Assembly: GCF_030719215.1 (NCBI RefSeq)
Contig: NZ_CP120983.1
Coordinates: 4,836,001 to 4,900,000, forward strand
DNA from: Streptomyces sp. Alt3
GTDB taxonomy: Bacteria; Actinomycetota; Actinomycetes; Streptomycetales; Streptomycetaceae
Length of the DNA stretch: 64,000 bases
Reading direction: 5' to 3'
This document shows, piece by piece, positions 34,155-42,807 of this stretch (positions are counted from its first letter, which is position 1; every line of letters starts with the position of its first letter). Made by a program: the position numbers and the translations under genes. Below the pieces are notes generated by a model. That model made no database searches and was not told the origin of the DNA. It worked only from the letters and a program-made list of their open reading frames with translations.

Positions 34155-36041
34155 GTGCCGCAGCATGTGCCCGCACCGGTCAAGGGGGACGCCGGGGCCG
34201 CACCTCCCCCCGGCCCGCCGCCCGCCGCCTCCGGTGGAGCGCCCCGCCGTCCCCCCGGCCCATTGAGACCCGGGACGCTCCTCACCTGGCTGCCGTTACT
34301 CCTGGCGGCCGGGCTCTGGACCTCCTCACTTCCCCACGTCGGGTTCCGCTCGATGGGCGAGTACGGGCTCCTGGACCGGCTGCCGCTCACCTACTACCTC
34401 TCCCTGCTCGTCCTGACCGCGGGCTTCCTGGCCGCCCTCCGCCGCGCGGGCACGGCCCCGTGGTGGCCGGCGCTGTACTGCGCCGCGCTGCTGATGGCGC
34501 TCAAGGGCGTACCCGCCGTCCTCTACGACTCGGAGCGCTACCCCTGGGCCTCGAAGCACGACGCCGTCATCGACCACCTGCTGGCGAACGGCGAACTGCG
34601 CCCCGGGGAGGGCCTGTCCGGCAACATGTCCGCCTACGACCAGTGGCCCGGCTTCTTCACGCTCAACGGCGGGCTCGTCCGGACGTTCGGCGTGGAGGGC
34701 GCAGCCTCCTACCTGAACTGGGCACCCGTCGTCCTCGGCCTGCTGATGATGCCGGTCCTGATCCTGATCTACCGCACGTTCAGCGAGGACTGGCGCCTCG
34801 TCTGGACCGCCGTCTGGATCTTCCAGCTCGCCAACTGGGTGGGCCAGGACTACCTGGCCCCCCAGGGCCTCGCCTACCTGCTCCACCTGGCCGTACTCGC
34901 CGTCGTCGTACGCCACTTCGTGCGTCCCGGTTCGGCCGGGCGGCTGCGCTCACGCGCCCGGCTCGATCCCGCCGCCGCGGGCGTCCCGCCGCCCACCGGC
35001 ACCCGGCAGCGCGCGCTCGGTGCCGTCGTCCTCGTGCCCCTGATCGTGGCGGTCAACGCGGTGCACCAGCTGACCCCGGTGATGCTCTGCGCCACCCTGC
35101 TCGCGCTCAACCTCACCCGTCGCTACCGCAATCCCGGGCTCCTGGCCCTGGCCGTGCTGATCATGCTGGCATGGGACCTGACCATGGGCCGGCCCCTGTT
35201 CACCGAGACGCTGGGCACGCTGAAGGACTCCCTGGGGCAGCTCACCCAGAACTCCCGTGCCGGGTACGCCGGTCAGCTCACCGGAGCGGGACCCGAGCTC
35301 GCCGGCCGGGCCAACGTCCTGATGGTGCTGGCCGTCGCCGGCCTCGCGGGCGCGGCCCTCCTGCTGCGCCGCCGCCTGGTGCACAGCGCCCTGCCGCTGC
35401 TGCTGGCCTCGGCCGCGCCCGTTCCCCTGTTCGTCGTCAACGACTACGGCGGCGAGATGCTCTTCCGCGTCTATCTGTTCGCGCTCCCCGGCGCCGCGTT
35501 CTTCGCCGCCGCGGCGCTCGTCCCGGCCGCCGGCGACGCCGGGGCGCACCGGATCCGGCCGGTTGTACGGAGAGTCTGCGCGGTCGCCCTCCCCGTGGTG
35601 CTGACCGCCCTGGCGGCGGGCTTCATGCCCTCCTACTACGGCAAGGAGCGGATGAACTACACCCCGCCCGCCGAGACCGCGCTTGTCACCCGCACCATCG
35701 ACGCGGCGCCCGACGGGGCCCTGATCCTCGCGACCACGGGCTCCTTCCCGCAGGCGCTGCACGACTACGACCGGCTGGAGCACTGGTTCTTCGCCGAGCA
35801 GGAACTGCCTGGCAACGTCGAGATGCTCCAGGACCCGGCGCGCTACCTCTCGACGCGGCTGCCCCCCGGCACGACGGCCTTCGTCATCCTCACGCGCACC
35901 CAGGGCATCTACACCGCCGGTGAGGGGCTGCTGCCGCCCGGCGGCTTCGCCGCCCTGACCCGGGACCTGACCGCATCACCCCTCTTCCACGTGGTCGAGC
36001 GGACCGGCCACGGCGTCGTCCTGCGCTACGACAGCCCCTGA
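34155..36041 (+). CDS. Large multi-pass membrane protein with TTA codon, GT-C-like
   Basis: 628 aa with about 12 hydrophobic helices from residue 45 on (for example PLTYYLSLLVLTAGFLAAL, and later ALPLLLASAAPVPLFVV). A Pro/Gly-rich tail leads, and an extracytoplasmic C-terminal domain follows residue 490. This is the layout of GT-C lipid-sugar transferases or polymerases, with an acidic loop around MSAYDQWPGFFTLNGGL, but no defining GT-C motif is clear, so the family is inferred. The GTG start has GGGGGAG 8 nt upstream. Codon 48 is TTA (34296-34298). A TATACT box at 34077-34082 may be its promoter. Confidence 0.85.
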   Translation: MPQHVPAPVKGDAGAAPPPGPPPAASGGAPRRPPGPLRPGTLLTWLPLLLAAGLWTSSLPHVGFRSMGEYGLLDRLPLTYYLSLLVLTAGFLAALRRAGTAPWWPALYCAALLMALKGVPAVLYDSERYPWASKHDAVIDHLLANGELRPGEGLSGNMSAYDQWPGFFTLNGGLVRTFGVEGAASYLNWAPVVLGLLMMPVLILIYRTFSEDWRLVWTAVWIFQLANWVGQDYLAPQGLAYLLHLAVLAVVVRHFVRPGSAGRLRSRARLDPAAAGVPPPTGTRQRALGAVVLVPLIVAVNAVHQLTPVMLCATLLALNLTRRYRNPGLLALAVLIMLAWDLTMGRPLFTETLGTLKDSLGQLTQNSRAGYAGQLTGAGPELAGRANVLMVLAVAGLAGAALLLRRRLVHSALPLLLASAAPVPLFVVNDYGGEMLFRVYLFALPGAAFFAAAALVPAAGDAGAHRIRPVVRRVCAVALPVVLTALAAGFMPSYYGKERMNYTPPAETALVTRTIDAAPDGALILATTGSFPQALHDYDRLEHWFFAEQELPGNVEMLQDPARYLSTRLPPGTTAFVILTRTQGIYTAGEGLLPPGGFAALTRDLTASPLFHVVERTGHGVVLRYDSP

Positions 36042-36101
36042 GGCACCCCGCCCGGCCCGCTCCGGGCACCCGCGAACCCACCTGACCAGGAAGGCAGCCA
36101 C

Positions 36102-36524
36102 GTGTCCGAGGACCGGCAACCGAAGCTCCCCGCCAGGCGGACCCTCGTCAGAGCCGTGCTCGCGCTCTCCGGCTGGGTGGCGCTCGCCGCGACCGCGCTG
36201 CCGGGGGGCGCGCCCCTGCGCTGGGCACCCGTGCTCCTCTTCGTGTGCTTCGGCCCCGGGCTCGCCCTGCTGTATCCGCAGACCGGACTCCTCAGGCCGG
36301 GTGCCCGGCTCGAAACGGCCGCGCTCGCCGCGCCCCTCGGACTCTCCCTGTCCGTCGTCGTGGCCACCACGCTGTTCCTGCTGGAGGGATTCTCGGGGAC
36401 CGCCTTCCTGGTGTCGCTCGCCGCGTTCACCACCCTCGCCGCCGCCCTGCCGGGCCTTCCGCTGCCCGCGGCCACCCGGGGCGCGGTCGAGAGGGGCCGG
36501 GCGACATCCGTGGGGCGCCGGTGA
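36102..36524 (+). CDS. Small membrane protein of the glycan locus
   Basis: 140 aa from a GTG with GGAAGG 8 nt upstream. Four hydrophobic segments are visible (ALSGWVALAATAL, APVLLFVCFGPGLALL, ETAALAAPLGLSLSVVVATT, FLVSLAAFTTLAAALPG). No named family was recognised. It overlaps the GH26 gene by 4 nt (GTGA), so the two are made together. An accessory role in polymer assembly or export is inferred from position alone. Confidence 0.75.
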   Translation: MSEDRQPKLPARRTLVRAVLALSGWVALAATALPGGAPLRWAPVLLFVCFGPGLALLYPQTGLLRPGARLETAALAAPLGLSLSVVVATTLFLLEGFSGTAFLVSLAAFTTLAAALPGLPLPAATRGAVERGRATSVGRR

Positions 36525-37654
36525 CCCGCCACCGCGTCTCCGGGGAGCGTGGGCCCCGTACCCCCCTCGTGATCGCCCTGGTCTCCGTCGCCGCACTGCT
36601 GGCCGGGCTCCTCGCCTGGCACGGCACGCCGTCCTCGGGTGGGGACGACGGCACGACGCCCTCCGCCGGCTCCCTCCCCTCCGACGCCGCCTCCGGCCCG
36701 GTGACCGGAGGGAGGTGCGCCCCCACCGCCACGCTCGTGCCACCGTGCGGGGCCTGGTGGGGGGCCTACGTGCCGCACGCCGGGAACGGCTCGCTCAAGG
36801 ACGCGGTGTACGCGTTCGAGAAGAAGATCGGCCGGAAACTCGACCTCCTGTACACGTACCACGACATGTCGAACACCGAGCTCGACGGTCAGCTGCTGAC
36901 CCCCGACGAGCAGGTCCTCGGCCGGGACCGGATGCTGATGCTGGCCTGGGAGTCCACGGTGTGGCGCGAGCCCCACCACGCCAACTGGACCGAGGACCAG
37001 CTCGGCTGGGCGAAGGTCGCGTCGGGGGCGTACGACCGCGAGATCATCGACCCCCAGGCACGGCGCCTCAAGGCGTACGGGAAGCGGGTGTTCCTCTCCT
37101 TCGACCAGGAGACCGACGCCCGGGTCGGTGACGCGGGCACGCCCGAGGAGTACATCGCCGCCTACCGTCACCTCCACGACCGCTTCGAGGAGCTCGGTGT
37201 GGACAACGTGGTGTGGGTGTGGACGGTCTCCGGCTACCTCGCGAACGGCGGGCTCTTCGAGCGGCTCTACCCGGGGGACGACTACGTCGACTGGATCGGC
37301 ATGGACCAGTACAACTACTTCACCTGCCACGACACCACGGACTGGAAGGACTTCGACCGCAGTCAACGGCCGGCGTACGAGTGGCTGCGCACCCACATCA
37401 GTGCCGCGAAGCCCCTGATGTTCGCGGAGTTCTCCACGGTGCCCGATCCGGCGGACGAGGACCGCCAGCGCGAGTGGTACGAGGAGATCCCGGAGGTGGT
37501 CCGTACGATGCCCGGGGCCAAGGCGCTGGTGCACTGGAACCGGGCGGTCCCCGGGAAGGGCTGCGACCTCACGGTCGACGAGGGGCCGGGCCTCGAGGGG
37601 TACCGCACGGCGGGCCAGGACGACTGGTTCAGGCAGCCGGTGCCCGGCCGCTGA
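36521..37654 (+). CDS. Secreted or membrane-anchored GH26-like glycoside hydrolase
   Basis: 377 aa. An N-terminal hydrophobic segment (LVIALVSVAALLAGLLAW) is a signal or anchor, followed by a Ser/Gly/Thr linker and a TIM-barrel domain. The acid/base is probably Glu197 in FDQETD and the nucleophile Glu303 in FAEFST, at strands 4 and 7 as GH26 requires. GH26 includes beta-mannanases and related endo-glycanases. Inside a glycan biosynthesis locus it may trim or release the polymer it accompanies. The start is a GTG coupled to the previous gene, and the 3' end overlaps the convergent flippase gene by 26 bp. Confidence 0.87.
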   Translation: MTRHRVSGERGPRTPLVIALVSVAALLAGLLAWHGTPSSGGDDGTTPSAGSLPSDAASGPVTGGRCAPTATLVPPCGAWWGAYVPHAGNGSLKDAVYAFEKKIGRKLDLLYTYHDMSNTELDGQLLTPDEQVLGRDRMLMLAWESTVWREPHHANWTEDQLGWAKVASGAYDREIIDPQARRLKAYGKRVFLSFDQETDARVGDAGTPEEYIAAYRHLHDRFEELGVDNVVWVWTVSGYLANGGLFERLYPGDDYVDWIGMDQYNYFTCHDTTDWKDFDRSQRPAYEWLRTHISAAKPLMFAEFSTVPDPADEDRQREWYEEIPEVVRTMPGAKALVHWNRAVPGKGCDLTVDEGPGLEGYRTAGQDDWFRQPVPGR

Positions 37655-39635
37655 CCCTCCCCCGGACGCCGTACGCCACCGCCGCGGCCGCGGACAGCCC
37701 GCACAGGACGGGCAGTCCGGCCACGGCGAGGGCGTCCTGCGCGACCCATCCGGCGACCGCGAGCACCCACAACGAGGCCGCCGTGACCCGCCAGTGGACC
37801 CCGACGGCCCGCAGCAGGACCGCGGCCGACGCCAGACAGAGCAGCTGGAGCGCGAACGGCAGGGCGCGGAGCACGTCGTCCGAGGAGGCTGCCCCGGCGA
37901 GGAGTCCGGCCAGGGCACCGTGCCACTCCCCCGACGCGGCGGCCGGACGGACGCCGAGGAACAGCGGGGCGGAGTGCAGGGCGGTCGCGGTCACCAGCAG
38001 GGTCGCGCCCAGCAGCACGGGCCTCGGGCGGCGCAGGGCGACGGCGGCGCAGTGGACGACGACCAGCAGGGCCCCGGCGGCCACGGTGGCGGGCGGCAGG
38101 GCGTCGACCAGCTGCGTGCCGGTCAGCCGTGTGCGCCCGTCGGGCGCCGCACGGGACAGCGTCACCCAGAACAGCACGGCCGCGAGCCCCAGCAGCCCCC
38201 ACAGCAGAGCCGCACCCCTGTCGGAGGCGCCCCGCGGGCCGGTGCCGGAGGTCTGCTCCGCCGCGAGGCGGGCCCAGCTCGTCCCGAACTCCTCGCGATC
38301 CCGCCCCGCACGCCGAAGGCCCCACGGCGGCCGCCCGGTGAGGGCCGAGCGCAGTCCCAGTGCGGACACCGTCGCGACCGCGCTCATGGCGACGAGTACC
38401 GCCCAGCCGGCTCCGGCGATTCCCGCGGGTCCGAGCAGCAGGGCCGCGCTGCCCAGCACGAGGACGCACATCGTGCCCTGGAGGACGGCCAGCGCACCGG
38501 TGCGGCCCTGCACCCGCAGCACACCGATGTGCAGCTCCACGACCACCCGGGGCAGGGCGGCGGCCGCCAGCAGCCGCAGGACCAGGGTGCCGTGCTCCGC
38601 GTAGTCGGCGCCGAAGGGGCTGAGGATCTGCGGGGCGAGGAGGACCAGCACGAGTACGACGGGGACCAGCAGGACGGCCATGCGGCGCAGCGCCCCGCGT
38701 ACGCCTTCTGCCAGCCGGCCGGGGCTGTGCGAGGCGTGGGCGGTGAGGGAGGAGGCCATGTTGATGGCCATGAACTCCATGGTGCCGCCGACGGTGTAGG
38801 CGATGTAGAAGAAGCCGTTGTGCGCTGCGTCGAAGCGTACGGCGACCATCACCGGCAGCAGGTTGATCATCGCCAGGCTGAAGAGCGCGCCGACCGAGTC
38901 GCCGGCCAGGAACCTGCCGATCTCGCGCGGCCGGGGCGGTTCGCGGTCCCGGTCGGCCCCTGCCTGACGTGGGATCAGCCTGCGGAAGACCAGCCAGCCG
39001 AGGGGCAGTACGGACAGGGCGATGGCCGCGGCCCAGGACACGAAGACGCCGAGGACGGGCAGGGCGGTCGCGAATGCGGCGAGGAGCAGCAGCTTGCCGA
39101 CGGAGAACACCGCGTTGCCGACGGGCACCCACACGGCCTTGCGCAGCCCGGTCAGCACCCCGTCCTGGAGCGTGAGGACCGCCCAGGCGACGCAGGAGCC
39201 GGTGAAGACGAGCCCCGCGGACAGGGTGCCGAGCGGGGCGTACGAGTCGCCCCACAGGTCCAGGGTGAGCAGGAAGAGCACACAGGCCAGGGTGACGACG
39301 AAGGAACTGACCAGATAGGTGCGGGCGACCAGGGACGCGGTCGCACGTCCGGCGCGGGGGACGTAGCGGACGACGGCGCCGATCATCGTGGTGGCGGTGA
39401 CCGAGGCGAGGAGCCGCATCGCGGCGATGGCGGCGGATCCCTGCCCGACGGCCTCCTCGGTGTAGTAGCGCGCGGCGACCAGCCAGAACCCGAGGCCGAG
39501 GGCGGCGGAGACGCCGGTGGAGAGCATGAGGGCGTAGGCGTTGCGGAACATGGAGTCGCCGCTCGCACCGCTCTCCGGAACGGGCGGGGGCACCGCTGCG
39601 GTCTCCTGCGGGCGTGCTCTCGCCGTGTCAGCCAC
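37629..39635 (-). CDS. Wzx-like polysaccharide flippase with long C-terminal membrane extension
   Basis: 668 aa. The N-terminal 440 residues form the MATE/MOP polysaccharide-transporter fold (NAYALMLSTGVSAALGLGFW, then YTEEAVGQGSAAIAAMRLLA), which flips lipid-linked sugars. Residues from about 450 add further hydrophobic helices, making the protein some 200 residues longer than ordinary Wzx. Start is a GTG at 39635 that overlaps the aminotransferase stop by 8 nt. Its 3' end overlaps the GH26 gene, so the two arms of the glycan locus converge. Confidence 0.88.
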   Translation of the reverse strand: MADTARARPQETAAVPPPVPESGASGDSMFRNAYALMLSTGVSAALGLGFWLVAARYYTEEAVGQGSAAIAAMRLLASVTATTMIGAVVRYVPRAGRATASLVARTYLVSSFVVTLACVLFLLTLDLWGDSYAPLGTLSAGLVFTGSCVAWAVLTLQDGVLTGLRKAVWVPVGNAVFSVGKLLLLAAFATALPVLGVFVSWAAAIALSVLPLGWLVFRRLIPRQAGADRDREPPRPREIGRFLAGDSVGALFSLAMINLLPVMVAVRFDAAHNGFFYIAYTVGGTMEFMAINMASSLTAHASHSPGRLAEGVRGALRRMAVLLVPVVLVLVLLAPQILSPFGADYAEHGTLVLRLLAAAALPRVVVELHIGVLRVQGRTGALAVLQGTMCVLVLGSAALLLGPAGIAGAGWAVLVAMSAVATVSALGLRSALTGRPPWGLRRAGRDREEFGTSWARLAAEQTSGTGPRGASDRGAALLWGLLGLAAVLFWVTLSRAAPDGRTRLTGTQLVDALPPATVAAGALLVVVHCAAVALRRPRPVLLGATLLVTATALHSAPLFLGVRPAAASGEWHGALAGLLAGAASSDDVLRALPFALQLLCLASAAVLLRAVGVHWRVTAASLWVLAVAGWVAQDALAVAGLPVLCGLSAAAAVAYGVRGRVSGRAPAA

Positions 39636-40836
39636 CGGGCAGCTCCCCCAGAGGGCGGATGCCGGCCGAGGTGAGTACGTCGATGACGGGACCGGCCCGC
39701 AGCGGGTCGACGGGCAGGGCGTGGCGTGCGAACCGGACCGCTCCGGCGGGGGAGGGCGAGGGGTCGGTGAACCGTTCGCCCGCGTAGGCGTCGAGCGGTG
39801 GGTCGTAGAGGTAGCCGACGGTGATGCGGCGACGGGCGAGCGCGGCGACGGCGGTCTCCCGGTCGGCGACCAGTAACGGCACCCGGAACAGCGGCTGTAC
39901 GGGCGAGCCCGGATGGACGGGGGGCGCCCAGCGGGTCGCGAGGAGGCGCTCGGTGCCCGCCCGGTGGGCGGAGAGCCGTCCGTCGAGGCGGGCCAGCAGG
40001 TGCTGGATGCGGCGCAGCCGTAATCGGCCGGGAGCGATGCGGTAGTCGTGCATGTCGACGCGGACCCAGGAGTGGAGGGCGGTCAGCGAGGGTGCGGCGT
40101 CCAGGGCCTGCCGCAGTTCGCCGGGCCGCAACGGCATCCGGATCTCCTGCCGTTCCTGGAGTCCGAGGAGCCGCAGGGCCCACCAGGCCGCCGGGGCGAG
40201 CCGCAGCCCGCGGACGGCCGACTCCGCGTACGGGCGTACGGCGTAGGCGAGTTCGGCGGTGAGGCGGACCGGGTCGAGCAGGGTGTCCCGGGCCCGCTCC
40301 AGCGGTGCGCGCAGGGCCGGGTCGGCGACGGCGAGGAAGCCGCCGGCCTTCGCGCCGACGTGTTTGGAGAGGCTGAAGACGGCGGCGTCCCCGAACGAGC
40401 CGACGGGAGCGCCGTCGGTGACGCTGCCGATGGCGTGTGCCGCGTCCTCGATCAGCGGGATGCCCAGCCGGTCGCAGCGCCCGCGCAGCCGCCGGGCCTG
40501 GTCGGGGTTTCCGTACAGGTTGGTGGTGAGGACGGCGCGGAGGCCCTTCCATACGGATTCGGGCACCGCGTCCACGTCGATCGACCCGTCGGTGGCCGAC
40601 AGCGGGGCCTGGACGGGGCGCAGGCCGGAGGCGAGGACGACGAACAGGATGACGTCGTCGTTGACCGGGGACATCAGGATCTTTCCGCCGGGTTCGCACC
40701 AGTGGCGCAGCGCCACGTAGAGGCCGAGCCTGCATGACGGGACGTACAGGCACTCCCGGCCGAGCCGGGTGCCCATCGCCGCTTCCAGCGCTCCCGCGAC
40801 GGCACGGTCTCCCGGACCGCTCTCCCCATGAGCCAT
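39628..40836 (-). CDS. DegT/DnrJ-type PLP aminotransferase with TTA codon
   Basis: 402 aa. The PLP lysine is Lys158 in SLSKHVGAKAGG and the ring-nitrogen aspartate is Asp131 in IEDAAHAIGS, as in sugar 3- or 4-aminotransferases. It would make an amino-sugar nucleotide for the polymer or modify a glycan precursor. The ATG at 40836 follows GGGGGG; a longer frame starts at 40935 but would run through the upstream terminator region. Codon 272 is TTA (40021-40023 on the opposite strand). It is co-transcribed with the flippase. Confidence 0.88.
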   Translation of the reverse strand: MAHGESGPGDRAVAGALEAAMGTRLGRECLYVPSCRLGLYVALRHWCEPGGKILMSPVNDDVILFVVLASGLRPVQAPLSATDGSIDVDAVPESVWKGLRAVLTTNLYGNPDQARRLRGRCDRLGIPLIEDAAHAIGSVTDGAPVGSFGDAAVFSLSKHVGAKAGGFLAVADPALRAPLERARDTLLDPVRLTAELAYAVRPYAESAVRGLRLAPAAWWALRLLGLQERQEIRMPLRPGELRQALDAAPSLTALHSWVRVDMHDYRIAPGRLRLRRIQHLLARLDGRLSAHRAGTERLLATRWAPPVHPGSPVQPLFRVPLLVADRETAVAALARRRITVGYLYDPPLDAYAGERFTDPSPSPAGAVRFARHALPVDPLRAGPVIDVLTSAGIRPLGELPGG

Positions 40837-40892
40837 GTGTTCCCCCCAGAACCCCGCCCAATGTGACCCAGTCCGTGGCACTTCGTCAACAA

Positions 40893-40934
40893 TGCGGAAG
40901 GACCCGCCCGTTGTCCGGGTCAGGTCCTTCCGCA
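40893..40934 (-). terminator. Hairpin terminator after the sigma factor gene
   Basis: TGCGGAAGGACC (40893-40904) pairs perfectly with GGTCCTTCCGCA (40923-40934), and the interior can add a CCG/CGG pairing. On the minus strand it is followed by TTGTT. It separates the leftward sigma factor gene from the leftward aminotransferase-flippase operon. Confidence 0.85.
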
Positions 40935-40965
40935 AGGTGTACCGGGGGGTTCCGGTGACGCCGGG

Positions 40966-41946
40966 TCACTCCTCGACGGTCAGGCCCTTCCTGAGCTTGA
41001 CCAGGGTCCGGGAGAGCAGCCGGGACACGTGCATCTGGGAGATGCCGAGCTCCTCGCCGATCTCGGACTGCGTCATGTTGGAGACGAACCGCATGGAGAG
41101 GATCGTGCGGTCGCGCAGGGGCAGCGAGGCGATGAGCGGCTTGAGGGACTCGATGTACTCGATGCCTTCGAGCCCGTGGTCCTCGTAGCCGAGGCGGTCC
41201 GCGAGGGCGCCCTCGTTGCCGTCGCCGTGGTCGTCGGGCTTGGCGTCCAGCGAGCTCGCGGTGTACGCGTTGCTCGCGGCCATGCCCTCGACGACCTCGT
41301 CCCTGCTGAGGCCGAGGCGGTCGGCGAGTTCCATGACGGTGGGGGCGCGGTCCAGCTGCTGGGACAGCTCGTCGCCCGCCTTGGCCAGGTCCAGACGCAG
41401 CTCCTGGAGCCGGCGCGGGACGCGCACGGACCAGCTGGTGTCACGGAAGAAGCGCTTGATCTCGCCGACGATGGTGGGCATCGCGAACGTCGGGAACTCC
41501 ACGCCCCGGCTGAGCTCGAAGCGGTCGATCGCCTTGATCAGGCCGATGGTGCCGACCTGGACGATGTCCTCCATGGGCTCGCTGCGGGTGCGGAACCGGG
41601 AGGCGGCGAACTTGACGAGGGCCAGGTTCAGCTCGACGAGGGTGTTGCGGACGTACGCGTACTCGTGGGTGCCCTCCTCGAGGGCTTCGAGCCGCGCGAA
41701 GAGCGTCTTCGACAGGGCCCTGGCGTCCAGCGCGCCGATCTCGGCGTAGTGCGGGATCTCGGGAAGGCTTTCGATGCCCTCGAACTCCTCGACCGTGAAG
41801 TGGTCGTCGGCGGCCGGGGCGGTGGTGCGGGTGCTGGTGCGCGGGCCGGGTACGGCGCTCGCGGCAGCGGAGTCGGAATCGGTCGGTCCCTGAGGACATG
41901 CCGACGTCGCGATGTGGGTACGCGATACGTCGAGCCGGGGTGACAT
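40966..41946 (-). CDS. RNA polymerase sigma factor, SigB/SigF/SigG family
   Basis: 326 aa. Regions 2 (VEFPTFAMPTIVGEIKRFF), 3 (TVMELADRLGLSRDEVVEGM) and 4 (MTQSEIGEELGISQMHVSRL) are complete, and the long N-terminal tail of about 70 residues resembles SigF of Streptomyces. GGAGGAG precedes the ATG at 41946. Such factors direct stress or sporulation regulons and are held by an anti-sigma ATPase. Facing STAS and HATPase genes at 42238 and 42808 make partner switching likely. GGGTAA near 42062 on this strand could be a self-type promoter. Confidence 0.93.
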   Translation of the reverse strand: MSPRLDVSRTHIATSACPQGPTDSDSAAASAVPGPRTSTRTTAPAADDHFTVEEFEGIESLPEIPHYAEIGALDARALSKTLFARLEALEEGTHEYAYVRNTLVELNLALVKFAASRFRTRSEPMEDIVQVGTIGLIKAIDRFELSRGVEFPTFAMPTIVGEIKRFFRDTSWSVRVPRRLQELRLDLAKAGDELSQQLDRAPTVMELADRLGLSRDEVVEGMAASNAYTASSLDAKPDDHGDGNEGALADRLGYEDHGLEGIEYIESLKPLIASLPLRDRTILSMRFVSNMTQSEIGEELGISQMHVSRLLSRTLVKLRKGLTVEE

Positions 41947-42237
41947 GGTTCTCCTCCATCGTTCTCGGCATATGGCTGCCGATGCCCATACGTGTTCCTG
42001 CGGTGAAGCGGCGCCTCCGAAGCCGATCGAAATTCCTGGTGCAGATGTCCCTTCTACCCTTACCCGGTTCCAGCCACGAGTTACAAGCGCCAAATGCTCC
42101 TGTATGTCCGGTTTATGGAGTTCTTCGACTACCGTGTGGCGAGGGAAACGCGTAATGTTTCACGCACGTCGGGGGCAGCCACGATGAAGCCGCGCACACA
42201 GGGGCGCGGGTAGTGACGGACGGCGAAGAGGGACGGC

Positions 42238-42606
42238 ATGGACCGCGGGACGGTCGGCAGCGCGAACCGGGGTCGGCTTCAGGTCGACGTCCGGACCGAG
42301 GGCCGAAGCGAAGTCGTGACACCGGCGGGTGAGCTCGATCACCACACCGCCGATCTGCTGCGCGAACCTCTGGAGTACGCCGTCGAGCACGGGCGTACCC
42401 GGCTGGTGGTGGACTGCTCGCGGCTCGACTTCTGCGACTCGACCGGGCTCAACGTGCTGCTCGGTGCCCGCCTGAAGGCCGAGGCGGCCGGAGGAGCGGT
42501 TCACCTGGCCGGAATGCAGCCCGTGGTGGCTCGCGTCTTCGAGATCACGGGGGCGGAGGCGGTCTTCACCGTCCACGCCTCGCTCGAAGACGCTCTGAGC
42601 AGCTGA
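42238..42606 (+). CDS. STAS-domain anti-sigma factor antagonist
   Basis: 122 aa. The single STAS domain holds the phospho-site region LDFCDSTGLNVLLGAR, with Ser68 as the residue expected to be phosphorylated by an RsbW-type kinase. Unphosphorylated, it would bind the anti-sigma factor and free the sigma factor. The ATG follows GAGGGA. It is divergent from the sigma factor gene and 201 nt upstream of the ATPase gene. Confidence 0.92.
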   Translation: MDRGTVGSANRGRLQVDVRTEGRSEVVTPAGELDHHTADLLREPLEYAVEHGRTRLVVDCSRLDFCDSTGLNVLLGARLKAEAAGGAVHLAGMQPVVARVFEITGAEAVFTVHASLEDALSS

Positions 42607-42807
42607 AGCGGCGCTTCCCATGCGTCTACCCGGCACCCGGTGCCCCGACTATCGCGCGCGTCACGCTGATGGCGTAGCCGAAGTGGGTGTCGTCACCATT
42701 CGGCCGGGCAGGAGAGATCCCGTCGGGGTCATGAAGCCCGCACACTCTGTATCTGATCAATATCTGTTCGATGGCAACACACGGTGAATCGGTGAGGTGA
42801 AGCGCTG

